From Sphingomonas sp. KR3-1 (GTDB lineage Bacteria; Pseudomonadota; Alphaproteobacteria; Sphingomonadales; Sphingomonadaceae), in the NCBI RefSeq assembly GCF_040049295.1, contig NZ_JBDZDQ010000001.1, forward strand, positions 1,302,001 through 1,366,000: 64,000 nt of DNA, given 5' to 3'. Numbering within the stretch: position 1 is the stretch's first letter; each line of letters opens with the position of its first letter. The position numbers and the translations under genes were made by a program. The notes below the pieces were generated by a model. That model was not told the DNA's origin. It saw nothing but the letters and a program-made list of their open reading frames with translations, and searched no databases. Of the stretch, positions 38,983 through 50,213 are shown piece after piece.

Positions 38983-39264
38983 GTGCTGCGGCTGCTCGTG
39001 ATGATCGCCGCGGCGGTGTGGTTCGCCGCCGCGCTCGGGATGGCGCTGTGGGATGCGGCAAGCTGGCCGATGCTGGCGATGGCGGCGCTGGTCCTGCTCG
39101 GCACCGTGTTCGAGCGCTTCTATTATCGCGGGGCGGTGGCCGCGCCGGACGCGCCGGGCTGGCAGCCGACCGCGGAGCGCTTCCTCGACGAGGAGACCGG
39201 GCGGCCGGTGACGGTCTGGTACAATCCGAAAACCGGCGAACGGCGCTATGTCGACGAGGGTTAA
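38983..39264 (+). CDS. Small membrane protein with C-terminal soluble tail
   Basis: 93 aa from GTG 38983; an ATG at 39001 is the alternative. Two helices (LLVMIAAAVWFAAALGMAL and ASWPMLAMAALVLLGTVF) are followed by about 45 soluble residues with PTAERFLDEETGRPVTVWYN and a final KTGERRYVDEG. This is similar to small DUF-type proteins next to ybjQ in sphingomonads. Probably co-transcribed with the YbjQ gene. Confidence 0.72.
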   Translation: MLRLLVMIAAAVWFAAALGMALWDAASWPMLAMAALVLLGTVFERFYYRGAVAAPDAPGWQPTAERFLDEETGRPVTVWYNPKTGERRYVDEG

Positions 39265-39415
39265 CCGCCTTAATGCACTTGCGAATTAGTTGCAAAGATA
39301 ATCACCTACCGCCCTTTTTCATGGGTTGCGACTCTCCTATTATGGGCCTAAGCCGCCACCGCTTTCACCGGCGCGCCGGTACGCGCGCCTGTGTCCGGTT
39401 GAACCAGACCCATAG

Positions 39416-40886
<1,471 letters not shown>

Positions 40887-40890
<4 letters not shown>

Positions 40891-41477
40891 TGCTTCGCGC
40901 CTCCGCATTGGCAACCGTGCTTGCCCTGCTTCCGTCGCTCGCCCAGGCCCAGGAAGCGACGCCGACCGCGCCGGCCGAGCCGGTGCCGCTGTTCCAGGCC
41001 GCCTGCGTCAGCGGCGCGGTGCGGCTGAGCAAGAACGTCGCCGAGGCGATGACCTTCGCCAGCCTGCCCGCCGCGGCCCAGCGCGCGCTCGGCGCCAGCA
41101 CGGTCGAGACGCGCGCCGAGGCGGAGAAGCTCCCCGCCCCCACCGCGGCGCAGGTGACCAACACCATCTACCGGATCGCCGGCGGCCAGCTCTATCTGCT
41201 GCCGCCGACGGCGCAGTCCAACGGCACCGCGCTCGGCGACAGCTGCACCGTGCTGTGGCACGCGATGTCCGACGACGATTATTTCGCCGCGCGCAAGCTC
41301 GTCCTTCCCGACGAGGACAGCGTGCCGCTGACCGCCCGCCCGTCTGCCAGCGCAGTCGGCGCGTCGATCGCCACTTCCGCTCGTGAGGGCGCTCGCATGA
41401 CCGCCGCCGCCTATGGCGGCTGGGTCGTGCTGCGCACCTCCTCCCTAACCGAATCCAAAGCGCCTGGAGCCCAGTGA
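40887..41477 (+). CDS. Small secreted protein of unknown function (mdh-sucD interval, second)
   Basis: 196 aa with a clear signal peptide ([18 protein letters not shown], cleavage about residue 22) and a Pro/Ala-rich linker. Contains two Cys (about 39 and 118) in ACVSGAVRL and DSCTVLWHA, again suggesting a periplasmic disulfide. Similar overall style to the preceding gene (strand-rich core, C-terminal Ser/Thr-rich tail), so the two may be related, but the identity is not obvious by eye. Ends 4 bp before sucD. Confidence 0.65.
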
Positions 41478-41481
41478 ACGC

Positions 41482-42366
41482 ATGAGCATCTTGATCGACA
41501 AGAACACCAAGGTCATCACCCAGGGGATGACCGGTGAGACCGGCACCTTCCACACCCAGCAGGCGCTCGCCTATGGGACGCAGATGGTTGGCGGCGTGAC
41601 CCCCGGCAAGGGCGGCACCGAGCATATCGGCCTGCCCGTGTTCGACACCGTCTCGGAGGCCAAGTCGAAGACCGGCGCCGATGCGTCGGTGATCTACGTG
41701 CCGCCGCCCTTCGCCGCGGACTCGATCCTCGAGGCGATCGACGCCGAGATCCCGCTGATCGTCTGCATCACCGAGGGCATTCCGGTGCTCGACATGGTCA
41801 AGGTGAAGCGCGCGCTCTCGGGCTCCAAGTCGCGCCTGATCGGGCCGAACTGCCCCGGCGTGCTCACCCCGAACCAGTGCAAGATCGGCATCATGCCGGG
41901 CTCGATCTTCTCGCCGGGCTCGGTGGGCGTCGTCTCGCGCTCGGGCACGCTGACCTATGAGGCGGTGTTCCAGACCACCAATGCCGGCCTCGGCCAGACC
42001 ACCGCGGTGGGCATCGGCGGCGACCCCGTCAACGGCACCAACTTCATCGACGTGCTCGAACTGTTCCTCGCCGACGAGGCGACCAAGTCGATCATCATGA
42101 TCGGCGAGATCGGCGGCTCGGCGGAAGAGGAAGCCGCCCAGTTCCTGATCGACGAGGCCAAGAAGGGCCGCAAGAAGCCGATGGCCGGCTTCATCGCGGG
42201 CCGCACCGCGCCTCCGGGCCGCCGCATGGGCCATGCCGGCGCGATCGTGTCGGGCGGCAAGGGCGATGCCGAGAGCAAGATCGCCAAGATGGAAGAGGCC
42301 GGCATCCGCGTCGCGGCCAGCCCGTCCGAGCTCGGCTCGACCCTTGTCGAAGTGCTCAAGGGTTAA
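41482..42366 (+). CDS. sucD: Succinyl-CoA synthetase alpha subunit
   Basis: 294 aa. The CoA-binding N-terminus has [20 protein letters not shown], the nucleotide-linked region holds [16 protein letters not shown], and the phosphorylated active-site His is in [19 protein letters not shown]. It pairs with SucC to make ATP (or GTP) from succinyl-CoA. In many alphaproteobacteria sucC directly precedes sucD; here two unknown secreted-protein genes occupy that place and no sucC is in the window. Confidence 0.97.
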   Translation: MSILIDKNTKVITQGMTGETGTFHTQQALAYGTQMVGGVTPGKGGTEHIGLPVFDTVSEAKSKTGADASVIYVPPPFAADSILEAIDAEIPLIVCITEGIPVLDMVKVKRALSGSKSRLIGPNCPGVLTPNQCKIGIMPGSIFSPGSVGVVSRSGTLTYEAVFQTTNAGLGQTTAVGIGGDPVNGTNFIDVLELFLADEATKSIIMIGEIGGSAEEEAAQFLIDEAKKGRKKPMAGFIAGRTAPPGRRMGHAGAIVSGGKGDAESKIAKMEEAGIRVAASPSELGSTLVEVLKG

Positions 42367-42374
42367 CACCTAAG

Positions 42375-42504
42375 CTCCCTCTCCCGCCGGGAGAGGGAGG
42401 GAGGCGCGAAGCGCCGGAAGGGTTAGGAGGATCGAGGGATCGTCCGCCACCCTCCCCCGCCTAAGCCTGCGGCTTGGGCTCCTCCCTCTTCCGGTGGAAG
42501 AGGG
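42375..42504. repeat. Three successive hairpins between sucD and sucA
   Basis: CTCCCTCTCCCG-C-CGGGAGAGGGAG (42375-42399), GCCTAAGCC-TGC-GGCTTGGGC (42460-42480) and CCTCTTCC-GGT-GGAAGAGG (42486-42504) are perfect or near-perfect stems in the 157-bp gap. The last ends 8 bases before the sucA ribosome site GAGGAA. They look like intergenic repeats of a common sphingomonad type and may set relative expression of sucD and sucA. Confidence 0.65.
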
Positions 42505-42523
42505 GAAGTTTGAGGAATTGACG

Positions 42524-45460
42524 ATGGGCTATGAGGGCCTGGATTTCGAGCAAGTCGCCGGTGGGGTGAGCCCCGCCTTCGTTGAGACGCTGTACCGCCG
42601 CTACAAGGCGGACCCCACCGGCATCGAGCCGCAGTGGCAGCAGTTCTTCGAAGGCCTCGAAAGCGCGGCCTCGGGCCCGAGCTGGGCCAATCCGCGCTGG
42701 CCGCTCGCCGAGACCGATGCCCTCACCGCCGGGCTCGACCCGACCCAGATGGAGCCCGCGCCCAAGCCGGCCAAGGGCGGCGCTGCGCCTTCGCCCAAGC
42801 CCGCCGGCCCGGCCGCGTCGGAAGCCGACATCGCCCGCGCTGCCGGCGATTCGATCCGCGCGATGCTGCTGATCCGTACCTACCGGGTCCGCGGCCACCT
42901 CGCCGCCACGCTCGATCCGCTCGGCCTTGCCCGCCAGGACCTGCCCGCCGACATGACGCCGGAATATCACGGCTTCACCGGCGCCGATCTCGATCGCCCG
43001 GTCTATCTCGGCGGCACGCTCGGCCTGGAAAAGGCGACGGTGCGCGAGCTCGTCGACATCCTGCGCGCCAATTACTGCGGCAATGTCGGCCTCGAATACA
43101 TGCACATCGCCGACGTGGAGGAGCGCCGCTTCCTCCAGGAGCGGCTGGAAGGCCGCGACAAGGCGATCCAGTTCACCGTCGACGGCAAGAAGGCGATCCT
43201 CTCCAAGGTCATCGAGGCCGAGGAGTGGGAGAAGTTCTGCGGCAAGAAATATGTCGGCACCAAGCGCTTCGGCCTCGACGGCGGCGAAGCGATGATCCCG
43301 GCGATGGAAGCCATCATCAAATATGGCGGCCAGCTCGGCGTGCGCGAGATCGTCTACGGCATGGCGCATCGCGGCCGGCTGAACATGCTCGCCAACGTGA
43401 TGTCGAAGCCGTACCGCGCGATCTTCCACGAATTCTCGGGCGGCTCGTCCAACCCCGATGACGTCGGCGGCTCGGGCGACGTGAAATACCATCTCGGCAC
43501 CAGCACCGACCGCGAGTTCGACGGGATCAGCGTCCACATGTCGCTGGTCGCCAACCCCTCGCACCTCGAGGCCGCCGATCCGGTGGTGCTCGGCAAGACC
43601 CGCGCGATCCAGACGATCGCCGGCGACCTGGACAAGCACACCGGCTCGCTGCCCGTGCTGCTCCACGGCGACGCGGCGTTCGCCGGCCAGGGCATCGTCT
43701 GGGAGTGCCTCGGCTTCTCGGGCATCCGCGGCTACAACACCGGCGGCTGCCTGCACTTCATCATCAACAACCAGATCGGCTTCACGACGAGCCCGCAATT
43801 CGCGCGCTCCTCGCCCTATCCGTCGGACGTCGCCAAGGGCGTCCAGGCGCCGATCTTCCACGTCAATGGCGACGATCCCGAAGCGGTGACCTTCGCCTGC
43901 AAGATGGCGATCGAGTTCCGCCAGACCTTCAAGCGCGACGTCGTGATCGACATGTGGTGCTATCGCCGCTTCGGCCACAACGAAGGCGACGAGCCCTCGT
44001 TCACCCAGCCGCTGATGTACAAGGCGATCCGCCAGCATCCGCCGGTCAGCCAGGTCTATTCGAAGCGCCTTATCGCCGAGGGCACGATCGACCAGGGCTT
44101 CGTCGACGAGAAGACTAGGCAGTTCAACCTGCTGCTCGAGGGCGAGTTCGAGAGCGGCAAGTCGTATCTGCCCAACAAGGCGGACTGGTTCGGCGGCCGC
44201 TGGTCGGGCCTGTCGGCTCCGGCCGATTCGGAGAATGCCCGCCGCAGCGTCGATACCGGCATCGAGAAGAAGCTGTTCGACAGCCTCGGCCGCACGCTGA
44301 CCGAGGTTCCCGCCGATCTCGAGATCCACAAGACGCTCGGCCGCGTGCTCGATGCCAAGCGCGCGATGTTCGCCAGCGGCGAGAATTTCGACTGGGCGAC
44401 CGGCGAGGCGCTGGCCTTCGGCGCGCTGCTGTCGGAAGGCTATGGCGTCCGCCTCTCGGGCCAGGATTCGGGCCGCGGCACCTTCTCGCAGCGCCACGCC
44501 GTCTGGGTCGACCAGAAGGACGAGCATCGCTACATCCCGCTCACGACGATCCCGCACGGGACGTTCGAGGTGCTGGACAGCCCGCTCTCAGAGTACGGCG
44601 TGCTTGGCTTCGAGTACGGCTATGCGCTTGCCGATCCGAAGACGCTAGTGCTGTGGGAAGCGCAGTTCGGCGACTTCGCCAATGGCGCGCAGATCATGAT
44701 CGACCAGTTCATCGCCGCGGGCGAGGCCAAGTGGCTGCGCGCCAACGGCCTGGTGATGCTGCTGCCGCACGGTTACGAGGGCCAGGGCCCCGAGCACAGC
44801 TCGGCGCGTCCGGAGCGCTATCTCCAGCTCTGCGCGGAAGACAATATGCAGGTCGTCAACATCACGACGCCGGCAAACTACTTCCACCTGCTGCGCCGCC
44901 AGATGCACCGCAACTTCCGCAAGCCGCTGGTGCAGATGACGCCCAAGTCGCTGCTGCGCCACAAGCTCGCGGTGTCGAAGGCCGAGGACTTCCTGGGCGA
45001 TACGCATTTCATGCGCATCCTCTCGGATCCCAACGCGCCGGCGGATGCCGAGGTGAAGCGTCTGGTGCTGTGCTCGGGCAAGGTCGCCTATGATCTGATC
45101 GAGGCGCGCGACGCCGCGGGCGACAAGAACACCGCGATCGTCCGCATCGAGCAGCTCTATCCCTTCCCGGGCGATGCACTGGCGGCGCGTGTCGCGCGCA
45201 TGACCAATGTCGAGGACATTGTCTGGGCCCAGGAAGAGCCGAAGAACAACGGCTACTGGACCTTCGTCGAGCCGTTCATCGAGGCGAGCCTGAAGCAGGC
45301 CGGCTGCAAGGTCGCCCGGCCCCGCTATGCCGGCCGTGCGCCTGCCGCGGCGGTCGCCACCGGCCTGATGAAGCGCCACCAGGCCGAGCAGGGGGCGCTC
45401 GTCGCCGACGCGCTCGGTCACAATGTCCGCGAAGAAATTCGCCGGACCCGCAACCAGTAA
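42524..45460 (+). CDS. sucA: 2-oxoglutarate dehydrogenase E1 component
   Basis: 978 aa from ATG 42524, chosen because GAGGAA lies 8-9 bases before it; an in-frame ATG at 42494 lies in the hairpin region. The N-terminus FVETLYRRYKADPTGIEPQW is the usual E2-binding start. HRGRLNMLANVM, GDVKYHLG, DDPEAV and YRRFGHNEGDEPSF bind thiamine diphosphate and the substrate, and the C-terminus (YEGQGPEHSSARPERYLQL) is conserved. It decarboxylates 2-oxoglutarate and passes succinyl to SucB lipoate. Confidence 0.97.
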   Translation: MGYEGLDFEQVAGGVSPAFVETLYRRYKADPTGIEPQWQQFFEGLESAASGPSWANPRWPLAETDALTAGLDPTQMEPAPKPAKGGAAPSPKPAGPAASEADIARAAGDSIRAMLLIRTYRVRGHLAATLDPLGLARQDLPADMTPEYHGFTGADLDRPVYLGGTLGLEKATVRELVDILRANYCGNVGLEYMHIADVEERRFLQERLEGRDKAIQFTVDGKKAILSKVIEAEEWEKFCGKKYVGTKRFGLDGGEAMIPAMEAIIKYGGQLGVREIVYGMAHRGRLNMLANVMSKPYRAIFHEFSGGSSNPDDVGGSGDVKYHLGTSTDREFDGISVHMSLVANPSHLEAADPVVLGKTRAIQTIAGDLDKHTGSLPVLLHGDAAFAGQGIVWECLGFSGIRGYNTGGCLHFIINNQIGFTTSPQFARSSPYPSDVAKGVQAPIFHVNGDDPEAVTFACKMAIEFRQTFKRDVVIDMWCYRRFGHNEGDEPSFTQPLMYKAIRQHPPVSQVYSKRLIAEGTIDQGFVDEKTRQFNLLLEGEFESGKSYLPNKADWFGGRWSGLSAPADSENARRSVDTGIEKKLFDSLGRTLTEVPADLEIHKTLGRVLDAKRAMFASGENFDWATGEALAFGALLSEGYGVRLSGQDSGRGTFSQRHAVWVDQKDEHRYIPLTTIPHGTFEVLDSPLSEYGVLGFEYGYALADPKTLVLWEAQFGDFANGAQIMIDQFIAAGEAKWLRANGLVMLLPHGYEGQGPEHSSARPERYLQLCAEDNMQVVNITTPANYFHLLRRQMHRNFRKPLVQMTPKSLLRHKLAVSKAEDFLGDTHFMRILSDPNAPADAEVKRLVLCSGKVAYDLIEARDAAGDKNTAIVRIEQLYPFPGDALAARVARMTNVEDIVWAQEEPKNNGYWTFVEPFIEASLKQAGCKVARPRYAGRAPAAAVATGLMKRHQAEQGALVADALGHNVREEIRRTRNQ

Positions 45461-45487
45461 ACCCGTCCCCAGGAACGAGGAAAGAAA

Positions 45488-46702
45488 ATGGCAGACGTTA
45501 AAGTCCCGGTGCTGGGTGAATCGATCACCGAAGCCACGGTCGGCGAGTGGCTCAAGAACCCCGGCGACCCCGTCCAGCTCGACGAGCCGATCGCCAGCCT
45601 CGAGACCGACAAGGTCTCGGTCGAGGTCGGCAGCCCCGTCGCGGGCGTGATGGGCGAGCAGCTCGTCAAGGTCGGCGACACCGTCGAGGTCGGCGCCGTG
45701 ATCGCCGTGGTGAGCGAGGGCGGTGCCGCCGCCGCGCCGAGCCCGGCGCCTGCCGCGGCGCCTGCGCCCACGCCCGCCGCTGCACCGGCTCCGACCCCCG
45801 CAGCCGGCGGTGAAGCCGCCGCGCTCTCGCCGTCGGTGCGCCGCGCGGTGCTCGAGACCGGCGTCGACCCCTCGACCGTGCAGGGCACCGGCAAGGACGG
45901 CCGCCTGACCAAGGACGACGTGCTGACCGCCGCGAGCAACAAGCCCGCCCCGGCTCCCGCTGCCGCTCCGACGCCGGTTGCCGCCGCTGCCCCGACCGGC
46001 GGCCGCAAGGAAGAGCGCGTCAAGATGACGCGCCTGCGCCAGACCGTCGCCAAGCGCCTCAAGGAAGCGCAGAACACCGCCGCGATGCTCACCACGTTCA
46101 ACGACGTGGACATGACCGCGGTGATCGAGGCGCGCACCAAGTACAAGGACCTGTTCGAGAAGAAGCACGGCGTCCGCCTGGGCTTCATGGGCTTCTTCGT
46201 GAAGGCCGCCTGCATGGCGCTCAAGGACATCCCGGGCGTCAACGGCTCGATCGAAGGCGATGAGATCGTCTATCACGATTATTGCGACATCTCGGTCGCC
46301 GTCTCGGCCCCGCAGGGCCTGGTCGTCCCGGTGATCCGCGACGCCGAGACGCTGTCGGTCGCCGGCATCGAGAAGACGATCGGCGACTTCGGCAAGCGCG
46401 CCAAGGACGGCACGCTCAAGATGGAAGAGATGAAGGGCGGTACCTTCACCATCTCGAACGGCGGCGTGTTCGGCTCGCTGATGTCGACCCCGATCATCAA
46501 CCCGCCGCAGTCGGCCGTCCTCGGCCTGCACCGCATCGAGGACCGCCCGGTGGTCCGCGACGGCCAGGTCGTCGTCCGCCCGATGATGTACCTCGCGCTC
46601 AGCTACGACCACCGCCTGGTCGACGGCCGCGAGGCGGTGACCTTCCTCGTCGCGCTCAAGAACGCGATCGAGGATCCGACCCGGCTGCTGATCGACCTCT
46701 GA
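45488..46702 (+). CDS. sucB: Dihydrolipoyl succinyltransferase (E2)
   Basis: 404 aa. The lipoyl domain has the modified Lys42 in [12 protein letters not shown]. An Ala/Pro-rich linker (about 80-115) leads to the E3-binding domain ([20 protein letters not shown], about 117-136). A second Ala/Pro linker leads to the catalytic domain with [16 protein letters not shown] (about 373-388). It is the core of the complex that makes succinyl-CoA. Ribosome site GAGGAAAG. Confidence 0.97.
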   Translation: MADVKVPVLGESITEATVGEWLKNPGDPVQLDEPIASLETDKVSVEVGSPVAGVMGEQLVKVGDTVEVGAVIAVVSEGGAAAAPSPAPAAAPAPTPAAAPAPTPAAGGEAAALSPSVRRAVLETGVDPSTVQGTGKDGRLTKDDVLTAASNKPAPAPAAAPTPVAAAAPTGGRKEERVKMTRLRQTVAKRLKEAQNTAAMLTTFNDVDMTAVIEARTKYKDLFEKKHGVRLGFMGFFVKAACMALKDIPGVNGSIEGDEIVYHDYCDISVAVSAPQGLVVPVIRDAETLSVAGIEKTIGDFGKRAKDGTLKMEEMKGGTFTISNGGVFGSLMSTPIINPPQSAVLGLHRIEDRPVVRDGQVVVRPMMYLALSYDHRLVDGREAVTFLVALKNAIEDPTRLLIDL

Positions 46703-46717
46703 TCGACCGAACCCGAC

Positions 46718-46822
46718 TGTTCCCCGGCGTAAGCCGGGGCCCAGTTGCGGCGCAATTTGTAACGACCCGAGACGCGCACCACATTCGTCTCGATACTGGG
46801 CCCCGGCGTTCGCCGGGGAACA
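46718..46822. repeat. Inverted pair of CCCCGG palindromes between sucB and lpd
   Basis: TGTTCCCCGGCGTAAGCCGG.. (46718-46745) and its inverse (46795-46822, ..CGTTCGCCGGGGAACA) form a BIME-like pair differing only in the loop. A small GAGACG/CGTCTC inverted repeat lies inside. The right arm ends just before the AGGAAGAG ribosome site of lpd. Confidence 0.75.
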
Positions 46823-46837
46823 AGGAAGAGAAGAAAA

Positions 46838-48232
46838 ATGGCCGACTATGATTTCGACGTGCTGGTGATCGGTTCGGGCCCCGGCGGCTATGTCGCGGCG
46901 ATCCGCGCCGCACAGCTGGGCCTCAAGACCGCGTGCGCCGAGAGCCGCGCGACGCTGGGCGGCACCTGCCTCAATGTCGGCTGCATCCCCTCCAAGGCGC
47001 TGCTCCACGCCTCCGAGCTCTATGAGGAAGCCGCCAGCGGCAAGCTCGCCAAGCTCGGCATCAAGACCCCGACGGTCGAGCTCGACCTCGACGCGATGCA
47101 CGCGCAGCGCATCGACGCGGTCAAGGGCCTGACCGGCGGCATCGAGTTCCTGTTCAAGAAGAACAAGGTCGAATGGCTCAAGGGCCATGCCACCTTCACC
47201 GGCAAAGACAGCGTCAAGGTCGGCGACCGTGAGGTCCGCGCCAAGAACATCGTCATCGCCACCGGCTCCTCGGTCACCCCGCTGCCCGGCGTCGAGATCG
47301 ACCAGAAGGTCGTTGTCGATTCGACCGGCGCGCTGGAGCTGCCCAAGGTCCCGCAGCACCTCGTCGTCATCGGCGGCGGCGTGATCGGCCTCGAGCTCGG
47401 CTCGGTGTGGCGCCGCGTCGGCGCCAAGGTCACCGTGGTCGAATTCCTCGACCAGCTGCTCCCGGGCATGGACGGCGAAGTCCGCAAGGAAGCGGGCAAG
47501 CTGTTCAAGAAGCAGGGCATGGAGCTCAAGCTCAGCACCAAGGTCACCGGCGTGACCGTCAATGGCGACAAGGCCACGCTCACGCTCGAGCCGTCCGCCG
47601 GCGGCGCTGCCGAGACGCTCGAAGCCGACGCGGTGCTGGTCTCGATCGGCCGCCGCGCCAACACCTCGGGCCTCGGCCTCGAGGCCGCGGGCCTGTCGAC
47701 CAACCCGCGCGGCCAGATCGAGATCGACCACGACTTCCGCACCACGGTCCCCGGCATCTGGGCGATCGGTGACGTCGTCCCCGGCCCGATGCTCGCGCAC
47801 AAGGCCGAGGATGAAGGCATCGCGGTTGCCGAGAACATCGCCGGCCTCACCGGCATCGTGAACCACGACGTCATCCCCTCGGTCGTCTACACCTGGCCCG
47901 AGATCGCCGGCGTCGGCCTCACCGAGGAGCAGGCCAAGGAGCGCGGCGAGATCAAGACGGGCAAGTTCCCGATGATCGCCAATTCGCGCGCCAAGACCAA
48001 CCACGAGCCGGATGGCTGGGTGAAGGTGATCGCCGACGCCAAGTCGGACCGCGTGCTCGGCGTGTGGATGATCGCTTCGGTCGCCGGCACGATGATCGCC
48101 CAGGCGGCGCAGGCGATGGAGTTCGGCGCGACATCGGAGGATATCGCCTATACCTGCCACGCCCATCCGACGCATTCGGAGGCCTTCAAGGAGGCCGCGA
48201 TGGCGGTCCAGGGCAAGCCGATCCACATCTGA
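46838..48232 (+). CDS. lpdA: Dihydrolipoyl dehydrogenase (E3)
   Basis: 464 aa. FAD motif VIGSGPGGYVAAIRAAQLG, redox disulfide GGTCLNVGCIPSKALL (Cys about 44 and 49), NAD motif VVIGGGVIGLELGSVW, second FAD region IWAIGDVVPGPMLAHKAEDE and the catalytic His-Glu in HAHPTHSEAF are all present. It reoxidises the lipoyl group of SucB. The last gene of the sucAB-lpd block, followed by two hairpins. Confidence 0.96.
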   Translation: MADYDFDVLVIGSGPGGYVAAIRAAQLGLKTACAESRATLGGTCLNVGCIPSKALLHASELYEEAASGKLAKLGIKTPTVELDLDAMHAQRIDAVKGLTGGIEFLFKKNKVEWLKGHATFTGKDSVKVGDREVRAKNIVIATGSSVTPLPGVEIDQKVVVDSTGALELPKVPQHLVVIGGGVIGLELGSVWRRVGAKVTVVEFLDQLLPGMDGEVRKEAGKLFKKQGMELKLSTKVTGVTVNGDKATLTLEPSAGGAAETLEADAVLVSIGRRANTSGLGLEAAGLSTNPRGQIEIDHDFRTTVPGIWAIGDVVPGPMLAHKAEDEGIAVAENIAGLTGIVNHDVIPSVVYTWPEIAGVGLTEEQAKERGEIKTGKFPMIANSRAKTNHEPDGWVKVIADAKSDRVLGVWMIASVAGTMIAQAAQAMEFGATSEDIAYTCHAHPTHSEAFKEAAMAVQGKPIHI

Positions 48233-48241
48233 TCGCGCCAA

Positions 48242-48330
48242 GCCGTAGCGCAAGCTACGGCGCGGCCTCGCCGCGATCAGATCGGCCGGCGGCGCCAAAG
48301 CGACGACCGACGGCGCGGCTTTGCCGCGCC
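48242..48330. terminator. Two hairpins after lpd
   Basis: GCCGTAGC-GCAA-GCTACGGC (48242-48261) and GGCGCGGC-TTT-GCCGCGCC (48312-48330) are perfect 8-bp stems. Neither has a good T-tract, so they are probable 3' stabilisers or Rho-linked terminators, not classical ones. The surrounding 190 bp up to 48420 has no gene. Confidence 0.5.
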
Positions 48331-48420
48331 GCTTCCGCCCTCGGAACACCCGGAACGGCCCGGCTTCCATTTGACCCACCTGCGATTTCGTGCACCTTCT
48401 CGCCAACCGGGGGGACGAAC

Positions 48421-49443
48421 ATGAAAGCAGCGTTGCGGATATCGATCTGGATCCTGCCGGTCGCGCTGGCCGGCTGCGCAATGAACGCACTGCGGGTCGA
48501 AGTCGCCGGCACCGTCGCCGCCCAGGCCAAGACCGCGACCGCAGCCGCGCGCGCCTATCTCGGCACCGTCCAGGAGACGCGCGACAGCTTCAATTCCGAT
48601 CTGATCGGCATTGATGGGCTCTGCGCGCCGGACAGCGCCTATATCCGCCTCAAGCCCGATTACGCCGCCTTCGTGCAGGGCGGCGACCCCGCAGGCTGGC
48701 TGTGCGCCCGCGACGCCTCCGCCGAAACCTATCAGGCGCCGATCGATCTCGCCCCGATCGATCGCGGGCTCGATCCCGATTTCGCGCTGATCAACGCGAT
48801 CGGCGCCTATGGCGACGCGATCACCGCGATCGTCGACGACAAGAGCGGCGATCCGTCCGCGGACATCGCCGGCGCGATCGCGCTGGCCCGGGCCGGCGAA
48901 GGGCTGATCGATGCGCTGAGCGGCGCCAAGCCGGTGATCCCCGGCGAGGACGATCCGCGCAGCAAGGCCGCGAACGGGCTGATCACGCTGCTCGGCCAGC
49001 TCGCCAATGAGCAGCACCAGGTCAATCGCCTGCGCGCGCTGGCGGCGAGCAGCGGCAGCACCGAGCTGATCGCGACGCTGCGCCGGCACCTGGCGAGCTG
49101 GGAGATCGGCCGGCGGACCGACAACAACATGCGGCTGGTCGTCGCCAAGATCCTGTTCGCGCAGACGCTGACCGGGCATCCGGGCCCATCGGCACGCCAG
49201 GCGGCGCTCGCGACCTATTATGCGCGCAGCAAGCAGACGTCCGCCGCCACCTCGCTCGGCGATGCGATCGGCGCGGCGCTCGACGACCTGTCGGCCGCCG
49301 ACGAGCATCTGCGGAACGTGCTGCGCGACAATCCGAAGCTCAGCGACAAGGATCGCGCCGAGCTGGCGCGCATCACCCGGCAGCGGCTGACCACCGCGTT
49401 CAACGCGCTCACCGCGTTGATACTGGCGATCAAGGGGGCATAA
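48421..49443 (+). CDS. Lipoprotein of unknown function, helical
   Basis: 340 aa from ATG 48421 with GGGGGGA upstream. Signal peptide and lipobox LAGC (Cys about 19) are clear. The mature part is Ala/Leu/Arg/Asp-rich and helical, with repeated patterns such as RAYLGTVQETRDSFN, AIGAYGDAITAIVDD and AALDDLSAADEHLRNVLRDN, suggesting a helical bundle. No family is recognised. It is followed directly (start after the stop) by a 103-aa protein, so these two are likely partners. Confidence 0.7.
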   Translation: MKAALRISIWILPVALAGCAMNALRVEVAGTVAAQAKTATAAARAYLGTVQETRDSFNSDLIGIDGLCAPDSAYIRLKPDYAAFVQGGDPAGWLCARDASAETYQAPIDLAPIDRGLDPDFALINAIGAYGDAITAIVDDKSGDPSADIAGAIALARAGEGLIDALSGAKPVIPGEDDPRSKAANGLITLLGQLANEQHQVNRLRALAASSGSTELIATLRRHLASWEIGRRTDNNMRLVVAKILFAQTLTGHPGPSARQAALATYYARSKQTSAATSLGDAIGAALDDLSAADEHLRNVLRDNPKLSDKDRAELARITRQRLTTAFNALTALILAIKGA

Positions 49444-49755
49444 ATGGCGACCTGGGACCAATTGCAGGGTGCGTTCGGCAGCCTGTCGGACACGCTGTCC
49501 TTCCGCTTCGATCCGGGCTTCCCGCCCGATCTCAGCAGCCGCTGGCTCGGCGTGCTCGGCATCGTCGCGCGGATCGGCCACCGCACCGATGCCTGGAACG
49601 CCGCACCCGGCGAGTCGGCGGATTTCGATCCGGTGATCGCCGCGCTCGACAATGCGTCGCGGGGGATTGCCAGCGCCGGCACCAGCGATGCGCGCCTGGC
49701 CGCCCTTGATGTCGCCGAGGCCGCGCTGCAGTCGCTCGACGCGCTGCTGGGTTAG
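49444..49755 (+). CDS. Small helical protein, partner of the 48421 lipoprotein
   Basis: 103 aa starting immediately after the lipoprotein stop, with AAGGGGG as ribosome site inside that gene. No signal peptide or membrane helix, so cytoplasmic. It starts MATWDQLQGAFGSLSDTLS and is rich in Ala, Asp and Leu. No recognisable motif. Its stop shares TTAG with the convergent GFA-family gene. Confidence 0.65.
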   Translation: MATWDQLQGAFGSLSDTLSFRFDPGFPPDLSSRWLGVLGIVARIGHRTDAWNAAPGESADFDPVIAALDNASRGIASAGTSDARLAALDVAEAALQSLDALLG

Positions 49756-50213
49756 GACGCCATCATCGCCGCCCAGCGCGCACGCATCGCGGGCGTCCAC
49801 AGCTCGGCGGGATTGTAGAAGCCTTCAAATGCCGGCGCGCCTTCGGGCAGCGCCACCCAGCCCTGCCGGGTGGACGTGTAGACGTGAACGTCGGGCGGGA
49901 ATGCGTTCGGCTCGGCGAGCGTCCCGACCCGCACGAAAGCCGCCTTGCGCCCGGCATTGGGATAGTGGCTCCACAGCGCCACGCGGCACTCGGGGCAGCG
50001 CGCGATCGTCTGCCCCGCGCCGCTCGCCGAGGGCGTTTCCACCAGCTCCGGCGTGCCGGACACATCCAGCGCCGCGGTTTCCACCACGGCGTTCATCACG
50101 AAGGCACTGCCGCTCTCGCGCTGGCACCAGCTGCAATGGCAGCAATGGACGATCATCGGCGCGGCGGTCATCCGGTAGGAGACCGCGCCGCAGGTGCAGC
50201 GCCCCGCGGTCAC
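49752..50213 (-). CDS. GFA/CENP-V family zinc protein
   Basis: 153 aa from GTG 50213 (overlapping the upstream stop, GTGA). The zinc-binding pattern is complete: GRCTCGAVSYRM, HCCHCSWCQRESGSAFV and ARCPECRVALWS, i.e. C-x-C, C-x-x-C and C-x-x-C. The family is named after glutathione-dependent formaldehyde-activating enzyme, but most members, including this, have no proven activity. Coupled with a DUF1275 gene, both minus strand. Confidence 0.87.
   Translation of the reverse strand: MTAGRCTCGAVSYRMTAAPMIVHCCHCSWCQRESGSAFVMNAVVETAALDVSGTPELVETPSASGAGQTIARCPECRVALWSHYPNAGRKAAFVRVGTLAEPNAFPPDVHVYTSTRQGWVALPEGAPAFEGFYNPAELWTPAMRARWAAMMAS

Noticed and set aside
44645..48490. 1281-codon open frame on the minus strand across sucA, sucB and lpd
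   Set aside because: It is antisense to three clear enzyme genes. In GC-rich DNA the complementary frame stays open; its translation is a low-complexity His/Arg/Asp/Leu-rich product with no motif.
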